From assembly GCF_963082655.1 (NCBI RefSeq), contig NC_081554.1, positions 52,853,109 through 52,917,108 on the forward strand: a stretch of 64,000 bases of DNA, given 5' to 3'. The notes below the pieces were generated by a model. The model did not search any database, was not told the origin of the DNA, and saw only the letters and a program-made list of their open reading frames with translations. Position 1 is the stretch's first letter. The number at the start of each line of letters is the position of its first letter. Source of the DNA: Stomoxys calcitrans. Taxonomy: Eukaryota; Arthropoda; Insecta; Diptera; Muscidae. Made by a program: the position numbers and the translations under genes. This document shows, piece after piece, positions 9,741 to 22,195 of this stretch.

Positions 9741-12400
9741 ACCAGCTGAACCGGGTCCGCTCCGCTGCGCCTTCTTTAACTCTCTAATATCTTTTTAAGG
9801 TGGGGACTCTTCGCCCTGAATGCGAATATCGAATTCGTGCCATTGTAGCCTATGACGCTGAACTCGTTCGAATCCTGGCGAGAACATCGGAAAAAGCTGT
9901 GTTTATCACCGCTTAATGTTGGCGAAATTTTGTCGAGGTACATGGTCATTTAAAAATTGTTCCCCAAAATGGTGTAGCACTGCGGGACGCCGTTCGGATT
10001 AGGCTATAAAAAAGGTCTCTTATCATTGAGTTTAAACTTGAATCGGAAAGCACCCATTGATGTGTGAGAATTTGCCCCTTCTCGGTTCCTGGTGGTAATG
10101 TTCTTCCTTAGGGAAATGTTCTCATTAGGGGAGGGATGGCTCCTCAGACATTTCCATTCAAATATGGATATCAAATTCGTGCTGCACTTCCAAATCCCTT
10201 TAATTGGAGCCCCATATTGCCATGGCCGGTAAATGTGAACCGTTTGGAGGGTGTTTTAGGGCTGGGGCGGCCACCGGCACTTTGCACTGAAAATAGATAT
10301 CAAATTCGTTCTTTATTCCCAACGAAAATGAAGTTCAGTTAAGGGGGTGCTTTAGGGCGTACCCCAAAACACTTGGCTCCAAAATTGGATATAAAATTCG
10401 TTTTCTACTCTCAAATACCTTTTATTTGATTCCTAATATGGCCATTTGGGGGCATTACCTTGGATCTAATGTTTTATGCCATATTTGTAATCTACTGCCT
10501 AATACTTTTCATTTGAGTCCCATATTGACATGAACTTCGAAAATATCTGTTTTGAGGAGTTTTGGGGTTGGGTGCTGGGTACTTGGACCCAAATTTTAAT
10601 ACCATATTCGTTTTATGGTCTCCAATAACTTTTGTTACCCTTATTGTGTCCATCGGACCACTTTCGGATATGGGTGGCGTTTTTGGGGTAAGGGGGAGGG
10701 TCCGCCTTCTCCCGATATCTAAAAATTATATAGGCTATGTTTCCTTCCAGACAAACGAACACAATGTATGAAAGTTTATAAGAAAATCGGTTCAGCCAAG
10801 CATCATATAGACATAAAGGGTCTAATGGCGTTTTGGGGGGTGGCGTGATCCTCTTTAGATCGCTCTGATTTTGTATGCCGGTTTTGAAATTTACTTCCGA
10901 ATACCTTTCATTTGAGCCCCATATTGAAATGAACGTCCAATATGTCTGTTTTGGGGGAGTTTTGGTTTGAGGCGGCTCGATGGGTACTTAGACTCAAATT
11001 TTAATACCATATTCGTATTCTACTCTCCAATACCTTTCATTTGATACCTATATTGTCGCGATCGGTCCACTTTTGATTTTGGGTTCTGTTTTTGGTGGGA
11101 GGGTCCGTCCCCCTTCCGATACCGAAAAATTATATAGCCTATGTTTCCTTCCAGACCAACCTACACAATGTGTGAAAATTTTGAGAAAATCGGTTCTGCC
11201 GTTTTTCAGTATATACGGAACAAAAAAACCGAGTCCCATATATCCGTGATTGGCTAATGTGCCCATTTTGGGCGTTTTTTTGGGAGTAGGGTGACCCCTT
11301 ACACTACGACATGAATTTGTAGGCCAGATTCGTTATCTACTCCCGCATACTTTTCATTTGATACCCATATTGTCCTTATCGGTCCACTTTTGATTTTGGG
11401 CGGTGTTTTTGGGGAAACGGTGGAGGGTCCGCCCCCCTTCCGTTATCAATAAATTATAAAGCCTATTCCTACTTCCTGACCATATTCGTAATCTACTCCC
11501 GAACACCTTTCATTTGAGTCCCATATTGCCATGATAGTCAAATAAACATATTTTAAGGGGTTTTGGGCTGAGGCGGCCCCCCAAATACTTGGATCCAACT
11601 TTTATTATGAAATTCGTACCCTACTCTTGAATACATTTCATTTGAATCCCATATTGTCGCGATCGGTCCACTTTTGATTTTGGGTTGTGGGAAGGGTCCG
11701 TCCCCCTTCCGATACCGATTTGGGTTGGCTTAAGGGGAAGGGTCCGTCCCCCTTCCGATACCGAAAAATTATATAGCTTATGTTTCCTTCCAGACCAACC
11801 TACACAATATGCGAAAATTTTGAGAAAATCGGTTCTGCCGTTTTTCAGTCTATACGGAACAAGCAAACCGAGTCCTATATATTTGTGATTGGCTTATGTG
11901 CCCATTTTGGGCGTTTTTTTTTGGGAGTGGGGTGACCCCTTACACTTCGACATGAATTTGTAGGCCAGATTCGTTATCTACTCCGCATACTTTTCATTTG
12001 ATACCCATGTTGTCCTTATCGGTTCACTTTTGATTTTGGGCGGTGTTTTTGGGGTAACGGTGGAGGGTCCGACCCCTTCTGTTATCAATAAATTATTTTA
12101 AGGGGTTTTGGGGCTGGGGCGGCCCCCCCAGGTACTTGGATCCAACTTTTATGATGAAATTCGTACCCTACTCTTGAATACCTTTCATTTGAATCCCATA
12201 TTGTCCCGCTCGGTCCACTTTTATTTTTGTGTTGTACTTTTAGGGTAAAGGGGAGGGTCCGCCCCGCTGTCGATATAAAAAATTTATATAGCCTATGTTT
12301 CTTTCCAGACCATCCTACACAATCTGTGAAAACTTCAAGGGAATCGGTTCAGCCGTTTTTGAGTCTATACGGAACAAACAAATAAACCGATAACAAAGTA
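9741..12400 (+). mobile_element. Type S element 1
   Basis: It starts near AGCTGAACCGGGTCCGCTCC (9749) and ends in GGTTCAGCCGTTTTTGAGTC followed by TATACGGAACAAACAAA (about 12395). The interior consists of diverged repeats about 550-600 bp long. Each has TTTCATTTGAnnCCCATATTG, a GATCGGTCCACTTTTGATTT block, GAGGGTCCG, TATATAGCCTATGTTTCC and a copy of the TTCTGCCGTTTTTCAG block. No protein is encoded. The same ends are found at 57494-58995 and in reverse at 19495-22545. A SINE interrupts it at 9838-10112. Confidence 0.7.
9838..10112 (+). mobile_element. tRNA-derived SINE copy 3
   Basis: Diverged SINE inserted in type S element 1. It keeps CCTATGACGCTGAA, TTCGAATCCTGGCGAGAAC, CACTGCGGGACGCCGTTCGG, CTTATCATTGAGTTTAAAC and AATGTTCTTCC. 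The A box is damaged. Confidence 0.75.
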
Positions 12401-13000
12401 GGATTCCTGGGTAAGGCATGCTTTGCCTGTATTTGTATGGATCGTTTGTCCCTTACTATATAGCTCTACTCTGAATATCCTATTCTTAGCAACAATTCAG
12501 CTGTAACTTTTATTTGCCTTTGCCTTGTCATATGCCAGTAATATAAATTTTGTTGTATTCGAATTGAGTTTTGACAATTTAATTACCTTCGATGTGAGAA
12601 GTATTCAATGTCTTCTTTTTATCACATGCAAAATTTTTATTTGCAATTACCACGTGACATGATTTGGAGGTAACAAAGAGATCAACTTTGGCATCTACTA
12701 CGCCGGTACTCAGTGGCACCACCTGTTTTGAAAAGAAAAAAATAAGTTGGAAAACGATGGGCGAAACGTAAAAGATTTTAAAAAACAGCATCGTAAATGT
12801 AAACTGGCAGTGACAAACTGCCAAACTGATTTGCGATGATGATGATGATGACGAGGGAAACTTACATCATCATCGAAAACAGCATCTTAAATATTTAAAA
12901 CAAAAAAGATAAAACAAAATTAAAAAAAAAAAAATTATTAAATAAAAAAACATAAAAAATGAAAATATTTTAAAAGCGCGCTCAACTTGTTAAATAGGGG
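12401..13000. other. Low-repeat region with a GAT tract and candidate exon
   Basis: Apart from the candidate minus-strand exon at 12587-12722, this holds a (GAT)n tract at 12834-12850 and AT-rich sequence. No transposon end was recognised. Confidence 0.4.
12587..12722 (-). other. Candidate internal exon of an unknown gene
   Basis: On the minus strand a pyrimidine-rich tract ending CAAAACAG (AG at 12724-12723) is followed by a 136-nt open stretch. It is less AT-rich than its surroundings and is followed by the donor GAAG|GTAATT (GT at 12586-12585). The open frame starts in phase 0 and encodes 45 residues: VPLSTGVVDAKVDLF, then VTSKSCHVVIANKNFACD and a Lys-rich end. No family was recognised. 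It could equally be a chance open frame; no neighbouring exon was seen. Confidence 0.25.
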
Positions 13001-13009
13001 CTGATTTTT

Positions 13010-13655
13010 TAAGAGCTATCGGAAATTTTTTCAAAAAAAAACCACATAAAATTCAGAAAAATTCATGAAATCTTTATTTGAATCGATAGTACGTACGGTT
13101 CATATAATTTAATGTTTGAAGATTATTTCATGCAAATGTTGACCCTGACTGCGCCTCAAATTGTCCAACGTCTTTCCTACATATCGGCCGGTATCTCACG
13201 AATCTCACGAATAATTGCTTCATTATTGTCTTCCAATGTGTCAATTGATGCGGGATTGTCTGTATTGACATGAGCTTTAACATAGCTCCACAAAAACTAG
13301 TCTAAGGGCGTTATAAATCGCACGATGTAGGCGGACAATTGACGGTCCCGAACGAGAAATAAAATGTTCACCGAACTCACCACTCAATAGGTACATTGTT
13401 CCGCGTGCTGGGTGACATGTGGCACCGTCGTGTTGAAACCACATGTCATGTAAGTCAAGCTCTTGCATTTTGGGCAATAGAAAGTTCGATATCATCTCAC
13501 GATAGCGCTCACCATTCTCAGTTACGTTACGATCTTGAAGAAGATGGGTCAAACTTTGAAGAAGTTCGGTCCAACTTTTTCTGGATGCATTGATAGCTTT
13601 TTGCAATGTTTCTGGCTGATCTTCACTCCAAAAAAGTGGAAATAATTAGAATGTC
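13010..13655 (-). pseudogene. mariner-like transposase relic B (C-terminal half)
   Basis: Minus-strand translation gives ERYREMISNFLLPKMQELDL, then DMWFQHDGATCHPAR (about 13450-13410) and GEFGEHFISRSGP. The Asp in QHDGATCH fits the second catalytic Asp of a mariner/Tc1-type DDE transposase. The frame shifts after HFISRSGP, where the third catalytic acidic block should follow. The C-terminal tail reads out toward 13080, and the left terminus is near 13010 (GGCTGATTTTTTAAGAGC). The N-terminal half is missing; a SINE fragment follows. Confidence 0.75.
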
Positions 13656-13671
13656 GGAGATTTTTGTAGTG

Positions 13672-13785
13672 TCTAACGTGGCGCAGAGATTACCATGACC
13701 GCCTAAGAATCGCCTGTGTTCGAATCTTGGAGAGAACATCGGAAAGTATTTCGCCCTGTGGCATGTCGCACTGTGGGATAAAATT
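13672..13785 (+). mobile_element. SINE head fragment
   Basis: tRNA-like head only: GTGGCGCAGAGATTACCATG, then TGTTCGAATCTTGG and GAGAACATCGGAAA, then a jump to GTCGCACTGTGGGA. About 90 bp of the body is deleted. Confidence 0.7.
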
Positions 13786-14134
13786 GAAAAAAATCGAGAA
13801 AAAGTGGAGGTATGTTTTTTGCTGGATAGTGCTCAACAATTCTTATAAAAAATCCGCTTGAAGACATACAATATCTTCACTGGTTTGGGGGATATAAGAC
13901 TTTTAATTTGTTTTTTTTTTTTTTGAAAATTTGACCGAGACTAGCTTCATCTTATTTTACGATTAACGAAAGAAGGTGTAGTAGGATTTTTATTTTGATG
14001 CATGATTTGGTTTGGAGATAAAATTTACAATGGCTTTGCCGCAGTATGAGTCCACATCCGATAATTCAGTTAAGATTTATACAGTTTGGAAGTAACACAA
14101 TGTGAATAAATGAATTTTTTGATCACTATGATCA
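13786..14134. other. Unassigned AT-rich sequence
   Basis: Nothing recognised. It includes a run of about 14 T near 13910. Confidence 0.4.
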
Positions 14135-14784
14135 CCATGGGATGGGGGTATACTAATCTAGGCATTCCGTTTTGTAACACCTAGAAAAATTGATCTGCGA
14201 AGCATACAGGATCGTGTCGACATTCTGAGTCGATCTAGCCATGTCCGTCCATCTGTGGAAATCACGAAAGCGGTCGAACGTGTTAGAATTTTGCACAGAT
14301 ACATTTTATTTATGTATTGTGTTGCCCAAAAAGTAATTGTGGATTTTTCATATAGTCGGCGTTGACAAATTTTTTCACAGCTTGTGACTCTGTAATTTCA
14401 TTCTTTCTTCTGTCAGTTATCAGCTGTTACTTTTAGCTTGCTTTAGAAAAAAAGTGTAAAAAGATTAAAGTTCATTCTAAGTTTTATTAAAAATGCATTT
14501 ACTTTCTTTTAAAAAATCCGCAATTACTTTTTGGGCAACCCAATACATATACCGATCTCCCGATTTAAGTTCATAGGATTTTAGGTACAATCTCATGTGT
14601 TAGACCCTTGCATAGCCTTCTTGAAAATGGTGGAGACCGGACTATATTTAGATTTAGCTGCTTTAGGATCATAAACGATGTTCTTTTCACGGTATTATTA
14701 CCGAAGGTTTGACTATATATATCCTAGGTGATGGATATCCAAAAGTTCGGCCCAGCCGAACTTAAAGCCTCTTTACTTGTTTTA
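14135..14784 (-). mobile_element. Type H element 4, interrupted by a MITE
   Basis: Reverse-oriented. The left end is CACCATGGGATGGGGGTATAC, then CATTCCGTTTTGTAACACC and a GTCCGTCC tract. The right end is the hairpin GTTCGGCCCAGCCGAAC followed by CTCTTTACTTGTTTT. The interior is short. A MITE sits at 14317-14543. Confidence 0.75.
14317..14543 (+). mobile_element. TA-flanked MITE copy 1
   Basis: Terminal inverted repeats of about 31 bp start TTGTGTTGCCCAAAAAGTAA and end TTACTTTTTGGGCAACCCAA. Flanks are TA on both sides (14315-14316 and 14544-14545), the mariner/Tc1 target signature. Length is 227 bp and there is no coding capacity. The left end carries one change from the family consensus TTGGGTTGCCC. 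Confidence 0.95.
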
Positions 14785-14851
14785 TCAAAACATTTAAAGA
14801 CCTATCGAGCTCTGAAATTGCCAAGCCCAGATCTCCCATCTAGGCCAACGT

Positions 14852-16872
14852 TTTTATACCCACGGTCATAGGATGAGGGGTGTACTTTTCTAGTCATTTG
14901 GTGTTTTGCACCTCGAAATATTGATCTGCTAGCAATATCCGTCCATCCGTCCCTCTGTGGAAATCTCAAAAGTAGTCGAAGGAATAAAAATATCCTGCTT
15001 GAAATTGAAACTTTGCACAGATACTCGCTTGGTTCAAAAACCGGACAACAAATCCGCTTTTTATGGGATTAAGACCTTAAATTGGAAGACCGGTTTATAT
15101 GGCAGCTATATCTAAATGAAGTTTGATTTGTACCATAAGCTGGACAGGAGGCTTAACACAAGCCAGTGCTTTAAATTCCAGCGAAATCGTTTAATTCATA
15201 CAGCTTTTATGGGCCTAAGGGCCTTGATAGGCAGATCGATCTAAATGGCAGCTATATATGGCATCTATATCTAAATATTTTCCGATCTGAACCATATTTA
15301 GGTGTGATGACGGAAGGCTTAAAATGACTCACTGTTTTAAGTTTCAGCGAAATCGGGTTAAAAATGCAACTTTTATGGGCTCAAGACCCTCAATCGGCAA
15401 ATCGGTCTATATGGCAGCTATATCTGAATATAGTCCGACCTGCACCATGCTTGAGTCGGATATAGGGAATCTTAAACCAACTCACTATTTTAAATTTTAG
15501 CGAAATCGGATAATAATTACGGCTGTTATAGGCTTAAGACCCTCAATCGGCAGATCGGTCTATAGGGCAGTTATATCTAAATATTGTCCGACCTGAATCA
15601 TATTTAGGTGTGATGACGGAAGGCTTAAAAAGACTCACTGATTCAAATTTTAGCGAAATCGAATAACAACTGCGGCTTTTATGGACTTAAGACCCTCAAT
15701 CAGCAGATCGTTCTATATGGCAGCTATTATATCCAAATATAGTCCGATCTGAACCATATTTGAGTCGGATGTCGGGAGAAAAAAACCACTCACTGTTTCC
15801 AATTTCAGCGAAATCGGATAATAATTGCGGCTGTTATGGGCTTAAGACCCTCAATGGGCAGTCCGGTGTATAGGGCAGCTATATCTAAATATTGTCCGAC
15901 CTGAATCATGTTTAAGTGTGATGATGGAAGGCTTAAAAAGACTTACTGTTTCAAATTTTAGCGAAATCAAATAACAACTGCGGCTTTTATCGATTTAAGA
16001 CCCTAAATCGCCAGATCGATCTATATGGAAGATATATCTAAATATAGTCCGATCTAAACCATATTTGAGTCGGATATCGGGAATCTTAAACCAACTCACT
16101 ATTTTAAATTTTAGCGAAATCGGATAATAATTACGGCTGTTATGGGCTCAAGACGCTCAATCGCCAGATCTGTTTATAGGGCAGTTATATTTAAATATTG
16201 TCCGATCTGGACTATATTTAAGTGTGATGATGGTAGACTTAAGAAACTCACTGTTTCAAGTTTCAGCGGGTTATAAATGCAGCTTTTATGGGCTCAAGAC
16301 CCTAAATCGCCAGATCGGTCTATAAGGCAGATATATCTAAATATAGTCCCATCTGAACCATATTTTACTCAAATGTCAGGGGTCTTAAAACAACTCCCTA
16401 TTTTAAACTTAAGCGAAATCGGATAATAAATGCTCCTGTTACATGCTTAGGACCCTAAATCTGCATATGGGTCTATATGACAGTAATATATAGATATGGT
16501 CCGAAATCGGGACCCCTAGTACAACTTCCGGTTTCAAAGCTTAGCAAAATCGGACAAAAAAGCGGCTTTCAAGGGCTTAACACCCTAAATTGCCCGATCG
16601 GTCTATATGACAGCTGTTTCCAAATGTGGCCGATTCAAAAACTTTACCTGGATATAGAAGAAATTCGAGTCTCTGCAAAATTTCAACTCAATATCTCAAT
16701 TTTTAAAGGCTGTAGCATGAATGCAACTGACGGACATACAGGCGGACAGACAGATTAACAGGCAGACGTAAATCAGATATATATACTTTGTAGGGTTGGA
16801 AATGGATATTTCGATGTGTTACAAACGGAATGACTAAATGAATATACCCCCTATCCTATGGTGGTGATTATA
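14852..16872. mobile_element. Type H element 5 with two microsatellite-type ends
   Basis: The left end is a reverse-oriented microsatellite end (TATACCCACGGTCATAGGATG, then GTCCATCCGTCCCTCTG). The right end is the same terminus in forward orientation (GACGGACATACAGGCGGACA, ACAAACGGAATGACTAAATG, CCCTATCCTATGGTGGTG). The hairpin and ACTTGTT terminus is absent. In between lie about ten forward-oriented monomers at 153-155 bp (for example GCGAAATC at 15500, 15653 and 15808). The element is therefore a head-to-head chimera rather than a normal copy. Confidence 0.8.
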
Positions 16873-17638
16873 AATATGGGTCATTACTTTAAACCCAAAT
16901 AAAAAAAGAAGATGAAAGGGAAAACTCGCACATTCATAATCAGGTAAATTATGCAAAAATCCGTTAAATCTCTTAATGGCATATAAACGTAAAATAAGGT
17001 GCGTATGTTGACCTGATTTTACTTTCATTTGACTTCGATTTAAGTTTTTGTGGCACCGTTTTGATGCTTGACTGCAAAACAGAAAGTAAAAGTATGTAAA
17101 CAAATACGGATGCAGCTTTCGAATAAGTTTATAAGAAAATGTGGTTTAATTCGCAGATGTGTATTTAGGCAGAGAAGACTTGCGTATCGTCATGAACTGG
17201 GTAATTTTAAGAATTAACATCTTTTTGTTGAAATTTTCTAGCAGCTCATATGATTTTCAGCATTATGCCTAGCATACTCTGGTAAAACCAATAGGGAAGA
17301 TATTTGTAAGTTGCAAGGAGTAGTCAGTCGGGCGAGAACATCAATAAATTTATTGGGTGTTCAAAAATATTCTTTATCTGTCGCCTAGGCACGGGATGAC
17401 CATAAGCACTACACGGGTTGGAACTCTGAGCTACGATTTGTGTGGTGTTCATAATCATCACGAGAAGCTCAGCTGAGAGCGGTGGAATGCGTTGTACACA
17501 TAGTAGATGAAACTGCAATCGCGAGTAAAGAGTCTCAGTGAGTGAGACTCGATACTCACCTGTGATACTTGATACTCACCTGTAATACGAGATACTCGCC
17601 TGTGATACTCGATATGATATGTCAAGGCGAGTTATTGC
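16873..17638. other. Unassigned sequence with a 20-bp minisatellite
   Basis: No gene or transposon was recognised. A minisatellite of GATACTCACCTGTGATACTT-like units lies at 17551-17612. Confidence 0.4.
17551..17612 (+). repeat. 20-bp minisatellite, 3 units
   Basis: GATACTCACCTGTGATACTT is followed by two diverged 20-bp copies and the start of a fourth (GATAT). Confidence 0.9.
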
Positions 17639-17958
17639 AAATGCAAATTTGCCCATGAACATTTCATTAAGGAACAGGGGCTAACTTCTCACATATCAAT
17701 GAGTGCTGTCCGATTCAAGTTTAAGCTCAATGATAAGGGGCCTTCATTTTAATAGCACAGTCCCAACGGCGTGCCGCAGTGCGACACCTCTTTGTGGAGA
17801 AGTTTTTACATGGCTGTCATACCAAAAGGTACAGTACCTCCCACATGTCGCCATCATTAGGAGGGCGCTGAAAATTTTCATGATGTTCTCGCCAGGATTC
17901 GAACCCAGGCGTTCAGTGTCATAGGAAGACTTGCTAACCTCTGCGCTACGGTGGCCTT
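17639..17958 (-). mobile_element. tRNA-derived SINE copy 4 with target-site duplication
   Basis: Full-length reverse copy with intact B box (reverse complement of GGTTCGAATCC) and A box. It is flanked by a perfect 11-bp direct repeat, CGAGTTATTGC, at 17628-17638 and 17959-17969, showing insertion by target-primed reverse transcription. Confidence 0.92.
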
Positions 17959-18112
17959 CGAGTTATTGCCACCTATAAATAACTCGTGGCCATAACGTTC
18001 CTGCGGCGATCGGTTCTATGGACCGAAACGAGCTTTCTCACTTTTGAAGATTGACGAGGATCGCTAACTCCACATACAAATTTGGCTATAACAACAACAA
18101 GATTTATTAAAT

Positions 18113-19466
18113 AACAAGTAAAAGCGTACTTAGTTCGGCCTGGCCGAATCATATGTACCCCCCACCATGGGTCGCATTTGTTGAGCTCTTGCCACGGTAT
18201 CTCTTTTTAGGCAAACAAAGGATAAAAGAAAATAATTGCTATGTTATTGGAACAATATCAAGTTATGGTTCATTTCGGACCATTATTGAAGTAAAATAGA
18301 GAGAAATCGAAGTAAAATCGGGAGATCGGTTTATAGGGGAGCTGCATTAGGCTATAAGCCGATTCATGCCATTTTCGACGTGTATGTTAAAGGTCATAAG
18401 AGAAGCCGTTGTACATTTCAGCTAAATCGGATAATAATTGCGCCCTCTAGAGGGTCAAGAAGTCAAGACCCCAGATCGGTTTATATGGCAGCTATATCAG
18501 GATATGGACCTATTTGAACTTTTCTTAGCACAGTTGTTGAAAGTCATAACAAAACACTTCATGCAATATTTCAGTCAAATCGGATAGGAATTGCTCCCTG
18601 TAGAGGCTCAGGAAGTCAAGACCCCAGATCGGTTTATATGGCAGCTATATCAGGTTATGGACCTATTTGAACTATTCTTAGCACAGTTGTTAAAAGTCAA
18701 AACAAAACACCTCATGAAAAATGTCATCCAAATCGGATAATAATTATGTCCTTTAGAGGCTCAAGAAGTCAAAACCCCAGATCGGTTTATATGGCAGATA
18801 TATCAGGTTATGGACCGATTTGAACCAATCTTAATACAGTTGTTGGAAGTCATAACAAAACACTTCATGCTATATTTCAGCCAAATCGGATAGGAATTGC
18901 TCCCTGTAGAGGCTCAGGAAATCAAGTCCCCAGATCGGTTTATATGGCAGCTATATCAGGTTATGGACCTATTTGAACTATTCTTAACACAGTTGTTGAA
19001 AGTCAAATCATCGGATAATAATTGCGTCCTCTAGTGGCTAAAGAAGTCAAGACCCCAGATAGGTTTATATGGCAGCTTTATCAAGTTATGGACCGATATA
19101 AACCATACTCAGCACAGTTTCAGCCAAATCGGATAAGAATTGTGGCCTCTAGCGGCTCAAAAAGTCAAGATCCCAGATCGGTTTATATGGCAGTTATATC
19201 AAAACGTGGACCGATATAGCCCATTTACAATCCCAACCGACGTACACTAATAAGAAGTATTTGTGCAAAATTTCAAGCGGCTAGCTTTACTCATTCGAAA
19301 GTTAGCGTGCTTTCGACAGACAGACGGGCGGACATGGTTAGTTCGACTTAAAATGTCATGACGATCAAGAATATATATACTTTATGGGGTCTTTAAATAT
19401 TTCGAGGAGTTACAAACAGAATGACGTAATTAGTATACCCCCATCCTATGGTGGAGGGTATAAAAT
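18113..19466 (+). mobile_element. Type H element 6, complete
   Basis: Begins AACAAGTAAAAGCGTAC, hairpin GTTCGGCCTGGCCGAA, then the CACCATGGGTCGCA motif. Monomers follow with the marker CAGATCGGTTTATATGGCAG at 18472, 18625, 18778 and 18931, exactly 153 bp apart, then shortened units. The GACAGACAGACGGGCGGACA tract and CCCATCCTATGGTGGAGGGT close the element. No coding capacity. Confidence 0.9.
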
Positions 19467-21056
19467 TGAAATTGTAGCGCTTGAAATTGTTGTTGAAATT
19501 GTTGCGAAATCGGCTGAAAAGATTTTCATGAAATTTTCAAAGGTAGTAGTGTTTAGTCTCCTGATGAAAATAGGGTACTAAATTTTTTGATATCCGAAAG
19601 TGGGGGGGGGGGGGGGGCTTACCCTCCCCCTTACCTCAATTTTCAAATACGCCGGATCTCGAAGATACGTGCACCGATTTAAGAGAAATTTTGTATGCCA
19701 CCTTACGGTACCCCAAAAACACGAAATTGGTATAAAATTTTGGGGTCAAATAAGCTGGAGGGACGCCCCATCCCAAAACCCACCCGCACGGACATGTTTA
19801 CCGATTGGGACAATATGGATATCAAATGAAAGGTATTTAAGAGTAGAGTACGAACTTGGTATACAAATTTCGCCAAAAGTGTTCGGGGGGGGGTCACCCA
19901 CCCCCAAAAAACCACCCAACAGGACTCTTTCACTGCTTTGGGCAATATGGGTATCAAATGAAAGGTATTTAGATGTACACTACAAATCTGCCATAAAAAT
20001 TTATTATTTTATCCTAACAAAAAAATTAATTTAGTCCGAGGGGACTCCCCCCGCCCAAAACCCTTCCGCAGGATAAATTTACCCATTGGGCAATATGGGT
20101 ACAAAATGAAAATTATTTATAAGTAGAATACAAATCTGACATAAAAATTTATTCCTTGGTGTCTGGGGGGCCTCCCCAACCCTCAAAACCCCTCCGCAGG
20201 GCATATTTACTAATTGGGGCAATATGGATATCAAATGAAAGATGTTTGGAAGTTAAGGACACATCTGTTATAAGAATTTAGTCCAAGGATTTTAAGGGGC
20301 CCTCCCAAACCCAAAATCCATTAAACGGGCATGAATGTCCAATGTCACAAGATGGGTATCAAATGAAAGTTCTTTAGGAATTGACTACAAATCTGGTATA
20401 CATATTTGGGATTGATTATGGGACCGACTCGCCCACTAAATACCCTTCAATAGGACGTGTAGTTCGGGCGGGAAAATATGTGAATTAAAATAAAGGTCTA
20501 TGTCAATAGACTTCGAATCTAATGTTGATATAAGGATTCAAGAATCTGTTTCACGTCCTTCCGTTCAGCAGGATTTCTATATGGCGACAATAAAAGAACT
20601 GAAATAAGTTGTCTTTTGGGTCATATCGTAAGGGGAGCGATTCTCTTCTCCCAATAAAAATAACACCAAACTGTCATGCAGCACAACCAAGAATATATTG
20701 TACTCAAATGAAAGGATGTGTCAGAGTGCAATCCCCTCCCCCTATCCCACACAAAAAAAAAGGGAACTAAAAATAATATATATAGCCCGATCAGGATAGA
20801 AAAAGGACAACAATAAAAGGTCTTTAGTAGTAGAGTACACTTTTTACCCTCAAATTGGGACAGACACAGGAGGACCTCCGGATCTTTATGTGGTATCCCG
20901 AGTGGAAGCTTTGAAATATGATTTTTAATGTAGATAACCAAAACTAAAAAAATGCTTAAAATTAAAGGGCCAAACAATATTGTGCTCTAGCACGATGCTG
21001 ATGTTATTTCAGAGTCCGCCCCTAAACTCCCTTCAAACCGGCCGTGTTTGCATACT

Positions 21057-21294
21057 GCAAATGCAAATTTGCCCATGAACATTCCATTAAGGAACAGGGA
21101 CAAACTTCTCACATATCAATGAGTGCTGCCCGATTCAAGTTTTAAACTCAATGATAAGAGGCCTACATTTGTGGAGAAGTTTTTAAATGGCTGCCAAATG
21201 GTCGCCAGCATTAAGAGGGGATAACCAACGCTGAAAATTTTCATAATGTTCTCGCCAGGATTCGAACCAGGTGTTCAGCGTCTATGGCAATAAA
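21057..21294 (-). mobile_element. tRNA-derived SINE copy 5 with target-site duplication
   Basis: Reverse copy with an internal deletion of about 60 bp near 21168 and a truncated tRNA head. Flanking direct repeat TTGCATACT at 21048-21056 and 21295-21303. Inserted in type S element 2. Confidence 0.88.
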
Positions 21295-21550
21295 TTGCAT
21301 ACTATGACAATAAATAATAGGTATTTGATGGTAGAAAACGAATTTAATATCCAATTTTGAGGCCAAGTGTTTAGGCATCGTCTCACCCCATAAACTCCCC
21401 CCAAACCAATGGCTATTGGGGCTCAAATAAAAGAAATTTGAGACTAGAGCACGATGCTTAGATACCTCTTAAAGTGGACATATTTGTGGATTATGACAAT
21501 AAGGGGCTCAAAACTGATATCAGTGTTTCAGGGACTCCTCATCTCATAAA

Positions 21551-21872
21551 TGCAAATTTTGCCCATGAACATTCCACTAAGAAACAGGGGCAAACTTCTC
21601 ACATATCAATGAGTGCAGTCCGATTCAAGTTTTAAGCTCAATGATAAGGGGCCTCCTTTTCTATATAGCCGAGTCCGAACGCCGTACCGCAGTGCGACAC
21701 CTCTTTCGAGAGAAGTTTTACATGGCATAGTACCTCACAAATGTTGCCAGCATTAGGAGGGGAAAACCACCGTTGAAAAAAATTTTTTTTTCCTGATGGT
21801 CTCGCCAGGATTCGAACCCAGGCGTTCAGCGTCATTGGCGGACATGCTAACCTCTGCGCTACGGTGGCCTCC
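21551..21872 (-). mobile_element. tRNA-derived SINE copy 6 with target-site duplication
   Basis: Full-length reverse copy, flanked by a perfect 11-bp repeat CATCTCATAAA at 21540-21550 and 21873-21883. Inserted in type S element 2; the head (GCTACGGTGGCC in reverse) and B box are intact. Confidence 0.93.
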
Positions 21873-22195
21873 CATCTCATAAACTCCCCCTAAACCACAC
21901 ATATATACCGACTATAGCAATATTTAGCTCAAATGTGATTTTTGGAAGTAGAGTATGAATCTAATATCCACTTTCCACTTACGGGGCAAAGGGTTTGGCT
22001 ACTCCAATCCACCACCAAAACTAAGAGAATAAAGTAGATCTAACATACAAACGATAAACAGAAATTTGGGATCCATATCCGTCAACTCCAAAGCCCGCTA
22101 AATGGTAATACAAACCAATATTGACTAAATGGGGCTCAAATTGAAGGTATTTGAGACTAGAGAATGAATCTGATATATGACGGTCCACCTCACCG

